Source: Cryptomeria japonica
Taxonomy: Eukaryota > Streptophyta > Pinopsida > Cupressales > Cupressaceae
NCBI RefSeq assembly: GCF_030272615.1
Contig: NC_081409.1
Span: forward strand, 204,045,949 to 204,105,948
Reading direction: 5' to 3'
Length of the DNA: 60,000 bases
Below, piece by piece: positions 34,654 to 45,574 of the stretch. The position numbers and the translations under genes are program-made. The notes beneath the pieces were generated by a model. It did no database searches, was not told the origin of the DNA, and saw nothing but the letters and a program-made list of their open reading frames with translations. Each line of letters opens with the position of its first letter. Within the stretch, counting starts at the first letter, position 1.

Positions 34654-37600
34654 TCAACCTTGTAGTTGGGTAGTTATTATCTGAAGAAGATCTCCCAAAA
34701 TTAAGTTTATACTATCCATAAACTTCTTACTGTCTTTTATTGTTGTCTCGGTTCTTTTTACTGTACCGGTGAGATACTGCAAGTGCTCTGTCGGTGTTTT
34801 GCTTCCCTGTGTTAATGCCTCTCAGATTTCCTTCTGCAGAGATGCTAAATAGTCCAATCTTAGACTTAGTTTAGATCTCAAAAGTTTTGCCTTGTTTATT
34901 ATTGCCTCGTTCTCTCTTTCCAATTTGAGCAATTCTTTCTCAAAATTTTCTATCTTCTCTTCAAAAACTGATAATGAATCAGGTGAGTTGACAAAATTGT
35001 TTGCAAGTTTATTTATCTCATCCTATGCCTTGCTTATTTTCTTGTCAATATCTATAGTCAAAAAGTTTGTTTTACATGTATCTTTATACAGGTTTTTGTA
35101 CTCTTTTAACAAATTACACAGTTCCGGTAGAAGTGTGCCGAACTCCCTGTTACACTTCTTTATTCCTTCCTCAAAGAATTTATGTTTCTCTTTTTCTACA
35201 ATTTCCTTTACAGATTCTACCTTTGTTTGCTCAAAATTTCCAGAAATATATTTACAAAGTGTATCCAACTATCCTAAAGAATCTTTATTGTCTATATTAC
35301 AATTAGGAGCTATTGATTTCAAAAATGGGATTGAATCATCTATCGCTTTGTAAGCTTGTGAGTTATAATCAGTTATTTTCTTGATAGATTCAAGTAATAC
35401 CTCAGTCACATTTGATGGTGACCCAACAAATTGAGTACCGGTGGAAGTGACCAAGCTTGTATTGACCTCTGGTAGGTCTGTTTGTGTCTGCATTTCTTTA
35501 AGCACTGGTTTCCCTGCTTCATTTCTTACCGGTGGCATATGTTCTGGAGCCTTTAGCTCTATTGGTTCCTCTGTTTGTGTTCCAGATTCCATCTTTTTCC
35601 CTGTATTTGCTGTCGGTTGCTCTGTATTCCTTGTTACTAGAGGCTCTTTGGCTATACCTGATTTATCTGTTGTATCCTTATCTACCACTATGTTGATCTT
35701 CTGAGTATCAACATTCACAGTATATAGGACTTCGGGATTAGGATTATTATCCTCTGTATCCATACTCTCAGCTGTCAGTTGATCTTTAGTAGTTGTTGTT
35801 TTTACCGGTGGAGTATTTAAAGGAGGTGGGGGTAAGTTGTCTCTAATCTTGATACTTGGTGGTCCACCACCTTTACCTTTCCCTTTTTACTTCTGATATA
35901 CCTTAATGGGCTTGGGATTCCTATATTCTTCTTGTTTTTCTTTTTCAACCAAGAATATATCCCAACCATCTTCGGTTTCCTCTAAAACCTTTTTAACTCT
36001 ACCTGCCATCAGTGAAATTTGCCAGTGTACAGTGGAAAAAACTGTCCGGTTGGCTTGAGCTATCAGATCATCAATTTCTTTAGGTGAGTTTACCAGATAT
36101 ACTGCAAGTAGTTTTTCTATTTTAATTTTGTTATCCTATTCAATTATTCCTTTCCTTCTGGCCTCAAGTCTTTTGTATAGTTCATCAGGAATTTCATTTA
36201 AGACTTGCATCAAAAACTTTTTATACATGTCCATGTGTAATATTACACTCTCCTCGACTTGCCCTTTCTCATCATCCGATAGGGTGTCATAAATTTTCCC
36301 TATATTCTTCAGTTTACCTTCCTCTGTGATTTCATTTAACAAAATTTCTAGAGGTGCTAAGTCAATTGTGGTCTTTTTCTTTTTCTTAGGGGTCAGCTTC
36401 TTTTTAGGTGTGACCTTTCTGATCGGATATCTCACAGCTTGTTGCTTCTGCCTTGTCCTTCTAGGTGAAGGAGTGGTTTCTAGTGAGGGGTCTCTTTTCC
36501 TAACAACTCTTTTGAAAGTTGCTGGCATATCTCCTTCTGAGGAAGTACCTACCGGTGATAGATGAGCTTCAGGTTGTTGGGCTGCCAACTCATCTTCAGT
36601 TGTGCCGGTTTTGTTTAATACATCTTCCTTTATGTCTTTTGCTTGTCTGGATCCTTTTCTCACAAATGCGTCAACCTTTTTCACTCTTTTCTTTGACTGA
36701 ATTTGAATTTCTATGGTCTCAGCACTACCAAATACCTCTTTAGGTTCATTGGGGGCTTCCAGAAGTGCTTTGGCATAAGTTTCCACTATGTGGTCATCTG
36801 TTTCATACCCCATCTCTATTACCCAGATTGTCCTAGGGATGACTGCTTCCATCCATATTTCATCCTTTTTGATTACAAAACATATATCATCCTTGTATTT
36901 GTTGACAATTTCCTGTGATAGTCTAATTCTTTTATTCATTCTGACCTTTAGTGCTTGAAAATACTCATTGATATTATTTTTCTTGTTTTCACCCATGTTG
37001 TTGAATAAGTCTGATAATTGTTTTCCTACCGGTATGTCAAATCCAAAATCTTTGTTGCCTATACCAGGAACCTGTTTGGTTATATGTAGCATTAGGCATA
37101 CAAGTAAATTTCCAAATCTAAAAGTTCCTTTCTAATCCTTCTTGATTTTGGCTAAGTTATCAATCAACTCATCTTTAACCATTCACATACATCAATTTTC
37201 ACATTTTCTTTTATCATATCATGAGCACTCTTAATGCATAAAATAGAAACTAAGTTAAGTCTGTTTGCATGAGTTGCTTTGTACCCTAAAATCATGCTAA
37301 CAAATCTAACATTTATATTGGTCACATCATTAACCCTTAGAGACCTTCTGTCTAATGTTGCACCAGTTAAGTTCATTACTAGGTCATTGGAGACCTTCTT
37401 AGTCTTGTCAGATCTGTTACCGGTGGAAGGTAACCCTGTTACTACTTTCACAACTTCCTTTGTAATTTTGTGAATTGAATCAAGCCAAAAGAATGAGCCA
37501 TGTAGCCTACTTAAAACTATCCTAACCACTTCCTTGGGAAATTCAAGAATGCAGAGGATTTCAGTGAATCCTAGGGTTTCAACAACTTTATGTTCAGGTT

Positions 37601-37839
37601 TCACATTTCCGGAATTGTCACATATAACACTCCTATACATGTTTTTAATTTCTTCATCACCTAATTCCTCTATGTTGCAATGAATATACATTCTAGGATC
37701 TTCTGCATAAACAACACCTTTTGGAATTTGGGAAAAAGCACCTGTATTGTCATCTTTCTTAGCTACCTTGGGAACTAGCTGAAATATGGGCAGATACTAT
37801 AGGCTTTGCTATGAATTCAGGTGCAGAGGAGGATGCCAT
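34654..37839 (-). pseudogene. Element 4 ORF2: large protein of unknown function
   Basis: About 1,060 codons start at ATG 37,839 with MASSSAPEF, like the MASSSK start of element 2 ORF2. Motifs in common with that protein, in the same order: IHCNIEELG (IDCKIEDLG), VRIVLSRLHG (IRIILSQVHG), HKITKEVVKVVTGLP (HTITKEAIQAVT), VPGIG (LPGIG), and KRIRLSQEIVNKYKDDICFV (MRMRLPEDVVRHFAKDIVF). A Lys-rich patch near 36,370-36,420 could be a nuclear signal. The C-terminal part is acidic, then helical with coiled-coil character. Breaks: a slip near 37,770, others near 37,160-37,100, and stops at 36,136, 35,888, 35,269, 35,023 and 34,829. The best open stretch is 36,136-37,092 (318 residues). Confidence 0.72.
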
Positions 37840-38144
37840 GATGATAAATACCTTTTTCTTCCTTTGGATGGATTGATTGCTGAAGTGCTTTGCCTCTTTT
37901 CTCGAAATGCCTTAGCTTAGAAATCTTCGCGCTCTTTGAAAGTTTGAAATCACAGTGAAATGAAATGGAGACAAAACCTTATTTTATAAAGTCTTTTCTG
38001 CTACCTACCACATTAATTGCTTGCCGGTAATGTATTAGCTTAACTTTATTTGCCGGTAATGAGTGATTTTCAACTTCTTTTCTCTAACTGAGGGAATAAT
38101 ATCACATGTGTCATTAGATTACCAAACCCTCAAGATAATTTTCT
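37840..38144 (-). other. Inter-ORF region of element 4
   Basis: 300 bases between ORF1 and ORF2, AT-rich, with TGCCGGTAATG phrases repeated near 38,022 and 38,051. No frame or signal can be supported. It corresponds in place to 12,788-13,236 of element 2. Confidence 0.5.
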
Positions 38145-39302
38145 TCAATTTGATGAAGAACTTCCTGCCGGTGAAGCATTGCTCAGTCCTATCAGTGGAG
38201 CATCACATTGTCCTACTGGTGGAGCATTTGTTGGTTCTACTGGTGGAGGAGTATTCCCAATATTCAGATTAGCTTTTCTAATCCATTGCTTTGAGAATTC
38301 TTGCTTAACCTCTTCAACCTTTTCTTTACCTTTCAATCTAGTACTTTTGTTGTCTACCGGTGTACATTTACTTCTACAAAATTTAGCAATATGACTAATC
38401 TTGTTACATGCATAACAAGTTACATTATTTTTCTGAATAGCTTTCCCATAACCTATGCCGGTTTGTGTTCTGTATTGATTTGATAAATGTCCAAATCTTC
38501 CACAAACATAACATCTTACATTCATTATGCAGTTTTCAGGGTTATGACCAATTTTGTTGCATTTGGAGCATTGACCGGTTGGAGGATTGATACTCTGATA
38601 ATTCCTAGATCTACATTCATTTGCCCTATGACCATATTTATGACAGTTAAAGCATTTTCCATTGAATTTGTAAGTATTAGGAGGTCTTACCGGTTTGCTG
38701 TGATCCTGAGTATTTGCAGTCCCGGAGCTTTCTCCTACTTCAAATCCAATTCCAGAAGTGTCACCTTTGGGTTTTTGATTCTTCAATAAGGTACCAAGTT
38801 CTTCTGAGCTTTTCTTGAATTTTTCTTTGTGTTGATTTGCAGTTTCCAATTCCCTTTCCAAGATTTCTTTTTATCTCATTAGTTCATTCGAGTCATTCTG
38901 AGTATGCATCAGATCTGTCTTCAACATGTCATTCTCATAGCTAAGTCTTGTGTTCTCATTTGCTGCATCACTTAGTCTTCTAGTCAATTCTTCTTCATTC
39001 TTCTTTCTGTCCTCAATCTCTTTGCAAAATCTCATAGTCATATCCTGCATTTCATTTTTTGTTGTCATGATCTCTTGTTTCAACTTGCTTATCATATCAT
39101 TAAGTGATTCCTTTTCATCATTCTCATTTTGCAATTTTTCAAAAAGTTCTCTTCTCTTATTTCTTGTAATAGTAAGATTTTCTTGGAGTGCCTAAATGAT
39201 ATCCTGAGTTGCTTTTAAATCATCTTCTAATTTGATATTTTTCAACTTATCTGCATCATAGTCAGTAAGAGCTCCTTCAAGTTGCTTCATCAGATTTTCC
39301 AT
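38145..39302 (-). pseudogene. Element 4 ORF1: coiled-coil, four-zinc-knuckle gag-like protein
   Basis: It starts at ATG 39,302 (MENLMKQLEGALTDYDADK). A long coiled coil rich in Glu, Lys, Asn and Leu comes first. After KGDTSGIGFEVGESSGT come four knuckles: CFNCHKYGHRANEC, CSKCNKIGHNPENC, CYVCGRFGHLSNQY (last Cys lost) and CYACNKISHIAKFC (Gly lost). A Pro-, Ala- and Ser-rich tail ends at 38,145. Stops at about 39,192 and 38,871 are the main defects. The open stretch 38,145-38,861 still encodes all four knuckles. It is the better preserved of the two ORF1 copies. By analogy it packages element RNA. Confidence 0.82.
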
Positions 39303-39360
39303 CTTTACCGGTGTCAAGATCTTCCTCAAGCTGTTAGGCTTTTGAAAATAGAGGACCAGG

Positions 39361-39371
39361 CTCTAATACCA
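39361..39371 (-). promoter_or_regulatory. Primer binding site of element 4
   Basis: The plus strand reads CTCTAATACCA, i.e. TGGTATTAGAG, one base different from the TGGTATCAGAG of elements 2 and 3. It lies two bases from the LTR. Confidence 0.85.
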
Positions 39372-39373
39372 AT

Positions 39374-39946
39374 TGTTAGGGTTCCCACAGATACTGAGAG
39401 GGAGGGGTGAATCAGTATCTAACCAGTAATGTGATTTTCTTAAAATAGAACATGCAGAACATAAAGTAACAGTATACCGGTATGCAAGAATTAATGTGAT
39501 TAACAGAACCAAAAACATCCACATGAAAAGAACACCATAACACAAGATGTTTAATGAGGAAATCCAATGTGGGAAAAACCTCGGTGGGATTTGTGACCCA
39601 CAATATTCACTTACTGGCCAATAAGAGAATATTACTTACAATAGGGGCCTGCACATGCAGGAAGGCCAACTGCCTAGAGCACACTACTCAATAAGAAGTC
39701 ACACTAACTTACAATGAGGATTATGCAAATCCAATGATCTGTACTGCTTTACAATAGCATCTTCAATGCTAGATTCAGTACCGGTTCTTGCTTTGTTCTT
39801 TACATATACCCTTGACCTATAATTCACATATTAGGTCTACCTAATAATTTTCTTTATGCTTCCTATCCATATCCTACAAATGTCTACAATGATCTCTTTT
39901 ATATACAAGAGTCATTTTACAATTTGCCAAGTCGGCTTACAATAAT
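39374..39946 (-). repeat. 5' LTR of element 4, truncated
   Basis: It matches 33,526-34,098 with few differences and stops at ACAATAAT, where the other copy continues with AAACAAAATG. The remaining 350 bases are gone and LINE sequence follows. Confidence 0.92.
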
Positions 39947-42760
39947 TGATGAGGGGATTACCTACCATGGACATCCAAATGCATCTTTTTCTTTCCTATT
40001 TGGCCACATACCAAACCAATCCTTCAACTTGAATGGCATAAGGCCTTGCAAACTGGGAATTGCAATGAAATTCTTCCAACAATCCTCTACATAAGTGCAT
40101 AGAAGTAGTATATGGTCAACATCTTCATCCTTGCATTTACAAAATGGACATTTTCCAAGACTAGGGATGCCAAGCTTGATCAGTCTTTCTTGGGTCAAAA
40201 TCCTATTATGTATTGCCAGTCATGAAAAGACTAATGTTGCTTTAGGTGAACAATGCTTTCTCCGCAACATGTCCTTCAACCATTGCTTGTCCCATATATA
40301 AGCCTCTTTCACTTTGTAGCCAATCATGATCTTATATTTTCCATCCATTGATGCACACCATCTTATAATGTCATCTTGATTTGAAGCATTATCACATCTG
40401 GATTCTAAGATTTCTTTTAATTTGTCTTTTTTATCTTTAGGAGGATTCAAGCCATATAGTGACTTCCATTCCATTTTGGAATGTTATTAATCTTTGTGAT
40501 ATAACCAAATTCACTAACTTTCCTCCCTCAAATATTAACTGTTTCCCTCCTGATGTCTTCCAAATCATGCACCATAATTTTCGATGACCATCACATAAGT
40601 CATCCCAAAACAATGCCTTTTGTCCGTGTTTGACATCTAAGGTGATGTGTTTGATAAATATGTCCCTACTATCAAGTATTTTGAATTGCTTTGATACATA
40701 CTCCAAACAAGTTTGGCACCCATTGAAACATTCATTATATTGAGTTGCTTCACACCATCCCCTCTTACTTCTCGAGGCTTGCAAATTTTGTCCCATGAGA
40801 TCAAAGGGAACTTTTGAGTGTCATTAGTCCCACTCTAGAAGAATTTCCTCAAAATTTTGATTAAATTATCTATTACTGCCCTAGGGATCTTTAAACATGA
40901 CATAGAATAAATTTGTATTGTAGATAAAATTGCTTTGATCATTAGAATTATTCTAGCAAATGTTAGCCACTTGGCTTTCCATAGTTCCATCATTTTCTTG
41001 CATCCATTCATGAGATATTGCCAATAACAGTTTTATTCAACTTGGTAGAAAGTGGCATCCCCAAGAATTTCCCTAGGTAGCTTATTGTTCTTAGTCCAAG
41101 AATTCAGATTCTCTCTTTGAAAATTGGGTTGTGTTGAGAAACAATACCTCTAATTTCCTTCAATTAACACTCTATCCAAAGGCCATGCTATAGTCATCTA
41201 ATAGTTTCCTTATACATCTTTCTTCACATCTAGAATCCTTCCCAAATGGGATTGTAGCATTAGCAAAATGTTGATGGGTGATTGGGTCCATACCATTTGT
41301 AATGCTTATACCTTGCCACTACCCTTCAAGCCTTCAATGAGTAATAGCTCTACCCAATTTTTCCTCCATCATTATAAAAAGAAAAGGTGATAGAGGGTCA
41401 CCTTTCTTGATCCCTCTATTTGACTGAAGGAAACCATGAGACATAACATTAACAAGCACTGATAAATACAACTTCCAACCCATTCCACCCATCTATCCTC
41501 AAATCCAAATTTTCTTAAGACCATAAGGAGAAATTATCTATCCACAAGATCATATGCTTTTAGGATATCTAATTTGACAATCATACTAGGAGCACTGATT
41601 TTGTTAGTTGAGTGAATTTCTTCACGAGCCACGATGATTCCTTCCATAAGTGACCTTCCTAGAGAAAAGACGCTTTGTTCTTCTTAAATCACCTAATTGA
41701 TTACAATTTTTAGCATATTAGCTATGATCTTGGTGATAATTTTGTAAGTCATATTGCTTAGTGCAATTGGCTTGTAATCATTCATGCTCCAAGCTTCTTT
41801 ATTTTTAGGTACTAATACAATAAGGGTATGTTTCATTTCCTCAAGCATAGTTATTTTTTTCCTAGACTCTTCTACCACCTTCCATAAATCTTCCTTCACA
41901 ATATCCCAACAGAATTGAAGGAATCTAGCCAAAATCCCATCTGGTCTTGGTGCTTTATCAGGATTGAATTGAAAAGTGGTAATTCTAACTTCCTCTAATG
42001 AGACTAAATTGTATAATTCTAGATTATTTGCCTCACTGATTAATGAAGGTATTCTATTTAAAAATCTATCCCTTAGCATTGTGAATTAGAAAATCTATAT
42101 TCAATATTGACTGAAAATATCTCATTGGTTATTGATTTTCCTCCTTCGTGGTTTATGCAACTATTCCATCTTCCCTTTGTATTTATACAATTATTTTTAT
42201 GCTTCCATTAACATTAGAAGATTTGTGAAAAAGTTAGTGTTTTCATCCCCTTCTTTTAATCATATTTGTCTAGATTTTTGTCTCCAATATATTTCTTCTC
42301 TTGCCAATAGTTCAGTTAGTTGGACCTTGAGTTCTTTTTCCTTTTCAATTTCTAATGATGTCATTCCATGCAAGATGAAAAATTCATTTAGTTGTTGAAG
42401 CTACTCCTCTATTTGATCTTTCTCTTCAATTATATCCTTAAAATGTACCTTATTCCATTCTTTTAGTTTATGCTTAATATGGGAAATATTTTTGGTGAAA
42501 AGGTAAAGTTTGGAGTGATTGCCAATTTCGATCTCATTCCACCAAACTTTCATCATATCCATGATGGTAGGGTCCCTAAGCCACATGTTCTCAAACTTGA
42601 ATGGAGATCCAACCCTCCCACCATTAGGGCATATAGATAGTGATATCGATAAATGTTCTAATTCAGTATATGGAAGTATGGATACCTCATAGTAATTTGT
42701 TATATGAATCTAGTCTCCACATAACAGAAACCGATCCAATTTTTCTTAAATGCTAGTGAA
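39947..42760 (-). pseudogene. LINE ORF2 relic: endonuclease end, RT, zinc-binding domain
   Basis: Read right to left, the C-terminal end of the endonuclease appears near 42,590-42,750 (LDRFLLCGD, then FENMWLRDPTIMD at the start of the 42,401-42,586 frame). RT follows with FNPDKAPRPDGILARF (41,693-42,079), the motif A block KLDILKAYDLVD near 41,560, and HQHFANATI near 41,260 where the family has FADD. The end carries the zinc-binding domain of plant LINEs (CPFCKCKDEDVDHILLLC, near 40,100). Many frame breaks occur. The 5' end is cut inside the endonuclease, typical of incomplete reverse transcription, and the 3' end is lost at the LTR junction. Confidence 0.85.
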
Positions 42761-43216
42761 TCCCTACCTCCTATTGGTCCAGGTGAATATTCACTAATAC
42801 ATTTGGACCAGATTTTTGACTGAGGTTTCCGACGAAGAAGGTATATTGTGGCCAAATTTGATTTTTTTTGAAAAAATGCCCACATTCATCGTAATTCCGA
42901 TGAAAGTTTCCCATTTGGTTTCGACAAAGAAGGCATTAGCAATGAGAATTTTCCTTTTTCCAAAAAAGTGCTCAAGTTCGTTGTGATTCCGACGACAACG
43001 ATCATTACTTTAAAAAAAAGAAGAGGGGAATTCATTTGTGCATTGCAATTTTCCCGCATAGGCATCCATGGCGACTTCAACCCCCACGAACATTAAACCC
43101 GCATTGAAGGAATTTGTGGCATTGCTTGCAATCCCGCGCAGGAGGTAGATTCAAATTGCCCTAGTTTTTAATTTCATGTTGCAAAAAATATGCATGTGGT
43201 GGTTAATTGCCCTAGT
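42761..43216. other. Stretch between LINE and PPR relics
   Basis: 450 bp with no clear gene. Minus-strand frames (42,700-42,885 and 42,886-43,080) have no recognised domain. The phrase ATTGCCCTAGTTT occurs twice (near 43,157 and 43,208), a small duplication. Confidence 0.45.
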
Positions 43217-44115
43217 TTAATCTCGTAAAACCATAGAACTGTGATTGAGGAGTGAGTGTTCAATTTTGTAGCAACAATCCCTTCCTCCCGTATATGCGCA
43301 TGTTGATTGTTCACATGAGATGACATCTCTTTGCATCATCGTATCAAACAATTCACGAGTGTTGTCCATGTTTCCACATTTTGCATTCATGGCAAGCAGG
43401 GCATTTGCAAGTACAACACCTAACAAAATTCCTCTATCCGTTATGATTTGATGGATGTCCATACCTTGTTCCAAAGCTCCCATTTTTGCACAGGTAGGGA
43501 GGATACTGGCAAAGGTTGTGGAATTTGGCTTTATGCCTTCCAATTTAATTTGCTTGAAAGTGTCTAAAGACTTTTCGACAAATCCATTTTGTGCATATCC
43601 AACAATCATTGCAGTCCATGAGACAACATTTCTTTCAGGCATTCTATCAAACAGTTCACGTGCCTTGTCTATGCTTCCACATTTTGCATACATGTCTACC
43701 AGGGCAGTTGCAACTACAACATCTAACAAAATTCCTCTATCCTTTATGCTTCGATGAATGTCCATACCCTGTTCCAAATCTCCCATTTTGGCACAAGCGG
43801 GGAGGATAGTAGCAATGGTCATGGAATTTGGCTTTACACCTGTTGATTGCATTTGCTTGAAAGTTTCTAAAGCCTTCTCAACAAATCCATTTTGTGCATA
43901 TCCGACAATCATTGCAGTCCAGGAAACCACATTTCTTTGAGGCAATCCATCAAACAATTCCCATGCCTTGTCTATGCTTCCACATTTTACATACATGCTA
44001 ACAAAGCAGTTGCAACTACATTTGATTAAATTCCTCTTTTATGCCTTTATGGATGTCCATACACTATTCCAAAGCTCCCATTTTGGCACAAGCTGGGAGT
44101 ACATTGGTAAGCGTA
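43217..44115 (-). pseudogene. PLS-type pentatricopeptide repeat (PPR) fragment
   Basis: The open part (43,217-43,996, 259 residues) is made of PPR motifs: MYVKCGSIDKAWELFDGLPQ, NVVSWTAMIVGYAQNGFVEK, GVKPNSMTIATILPACAKMG. A 101-residue P-L-S triplet is repeated almost unchanged, starting at residues 1 and 102, with a third begun at 203. Upstream, 43,997-44,115 shows another triplet end (NVLPACAKMGALE) in broken frames. After the DVIS block the repeat pattern ends and a short unrelated tail leads to a stop; no E or DYW domain is found. Intact relatives bind organelle RNA, often for editing. A truncated pseudogene is most likely. Confidence 0.85.
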
Positions 44116-45574
44116 ACTAAAGAAATGCAATGATCAACTCCAAAGAAATCAAACCACTACTAACAAAACTGAGAGTCTAAAATATGATAGGGAATAGTGT
44201 GAGTTGTCCTGAAATAAAATATTTTATTTTCAATTTCAACTAAAACATAATTACTCAACCATTTAATGTTATTAATAAGTGTTTAATTTATGAAAGAGAT
44301 AAATGGTTGGCCATAAGTACATGAGTTACTAAATGCACACAAATAAGTCATTTTGATATTCAAAACTATCTACAATGAAGTCAATTCTTGTCCATTAGTC
44401 ATTTATGTTTGCAATAAGCATATTTCTTTGTTTTTCTTAATCTTTATTCATAGTTATGTGCATATTTCACATTCTATAATTAGGATATCAATTGCTATGG
44501 CTGAACACTAGCATGATGTTTGTGTTGTGGTATAGATGCGTGGAAACATAATTATGGGATTGTTATATTATAGAGATCATAAATTTAGATATCGCATATT
44601 AGTTCTAGGTCTTCTTGGATTGAGTCTAAAGTTGACATACAGTCATAAAGCCATTATTAGCAGATCTATCCATTTCTAGTAAAGACAATTGAGAAAGTCA
44701 TTTTGATATTGAGAGTTTCTTATCTATTTACCTATTGATCATTATTAAGCCATAATATTTAGGTCTATTTATCTCTCTTGCAAAACCTCTGTAAGTGTCC
44801 TAGATTGTCTCTACTACTCACTCTTCAATGAAATAGTGGAGTTCTAAATATTTGTTGCACAAGATGGTGTTGAACATATCAACAAGGCTAGCATGGAAGG
44901 CATGTTCAAGCTTCCACTTGTACAACTTACAACAAATGATTTGTTGATAGAAGAAATTCTTGAAATAGGGATACAATCGAAAGACAAGTAAGTACATACA
45001 AACCTCCTCAGTTGAAAGTAAAATCTATGTATAAAAAGAGTACATTGAATCCCAATCCATAAACACAATAGAGATACCGATGGAGACTTAATTGGATGTA
45101 GCATGTCGCACCAAAGTTGTTAGAGTATGCTAAGCTAGTACATAATGTTTCCTAAAGCCACATTAGTATTTTACCCAGACCATTATCTACCAAAACTAAC
45201 TATAGTAATCCTTTTGAGGATTCATTTCATGGTGCTAGATCTTCATTTAGTTCCACTTCTTGTTGGAGAAAAGAACAATTATTTCTTGAGGCAGATTAAT
45301 ATCCCATCAACAAAGGACAAGACCCTTTCTAGAATATAACAAATTTTACTCCAACAAAAGATTATGGGGGTTTCACTAGAGATATTGAATAAGAGATAGA
45401 CTTCTACTGCTGCATTAAAAGCATTGGCATGTTCTTCATTTATTGATGTAAACTCTCTGTGACGCCACCACAACCAACAAAGGTGTAAAATGTTGTTTGC
45501 AATGCATGGATTTTTAGGATTGCCCTTTGAGAAAATAGAATTAACTTGTATGGAAGTAGGATCTGCCAGCTCCT
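44116..45574. other. Intergenic, AT-rich
   Basis: 1.46 kb without a supported gene. A plus-strand stretch at about 44,860-44,990 reads open (MEGMFKLPLVQLTTNDLLIE) and is followed by a donor-like AAGTAAGTAC. It could be a lost exon, but I cannot name it. Confidence 0.45.

Larger units (their letters stand above)
33526..39946 (-). mobile_element. Non-autonomous two-ORF LTR retrotransposon (element 4)
   Basis: On the minus strand: truncated 5' LTR (39,946 to 39,374), primer site, ORF1, ORF2, polypurine tract, complete 3' LTR (34,448 to 33,526). No polymerase or integrase motif is visible. ORF1 and ORF2 are homologous to those of element 2, but the LTR is of the element 3 kind. The outer end of the 5' LTR is lost at the junction with a LINE relic, so the TGTTA bases at 33,521-33,525 cannot be confirmed as a target duplication. 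Confidence 0.87.

Noticed and set aside
34892-35353. Plus-strand frame of 153 residues, Ser- and Phe-rich
   Set aside because: It is antisense to the coiled-coil part of element 4 ORF2, where Glu/Lys codons read as Phe/Ser.
44844-45104. Possible exon or gene between the PPR and CWC22 relics
   Set aside because: A plus-strand piece reads open and is followed by a donor-like site, but I cannot identify a family and no partner exon is visible.
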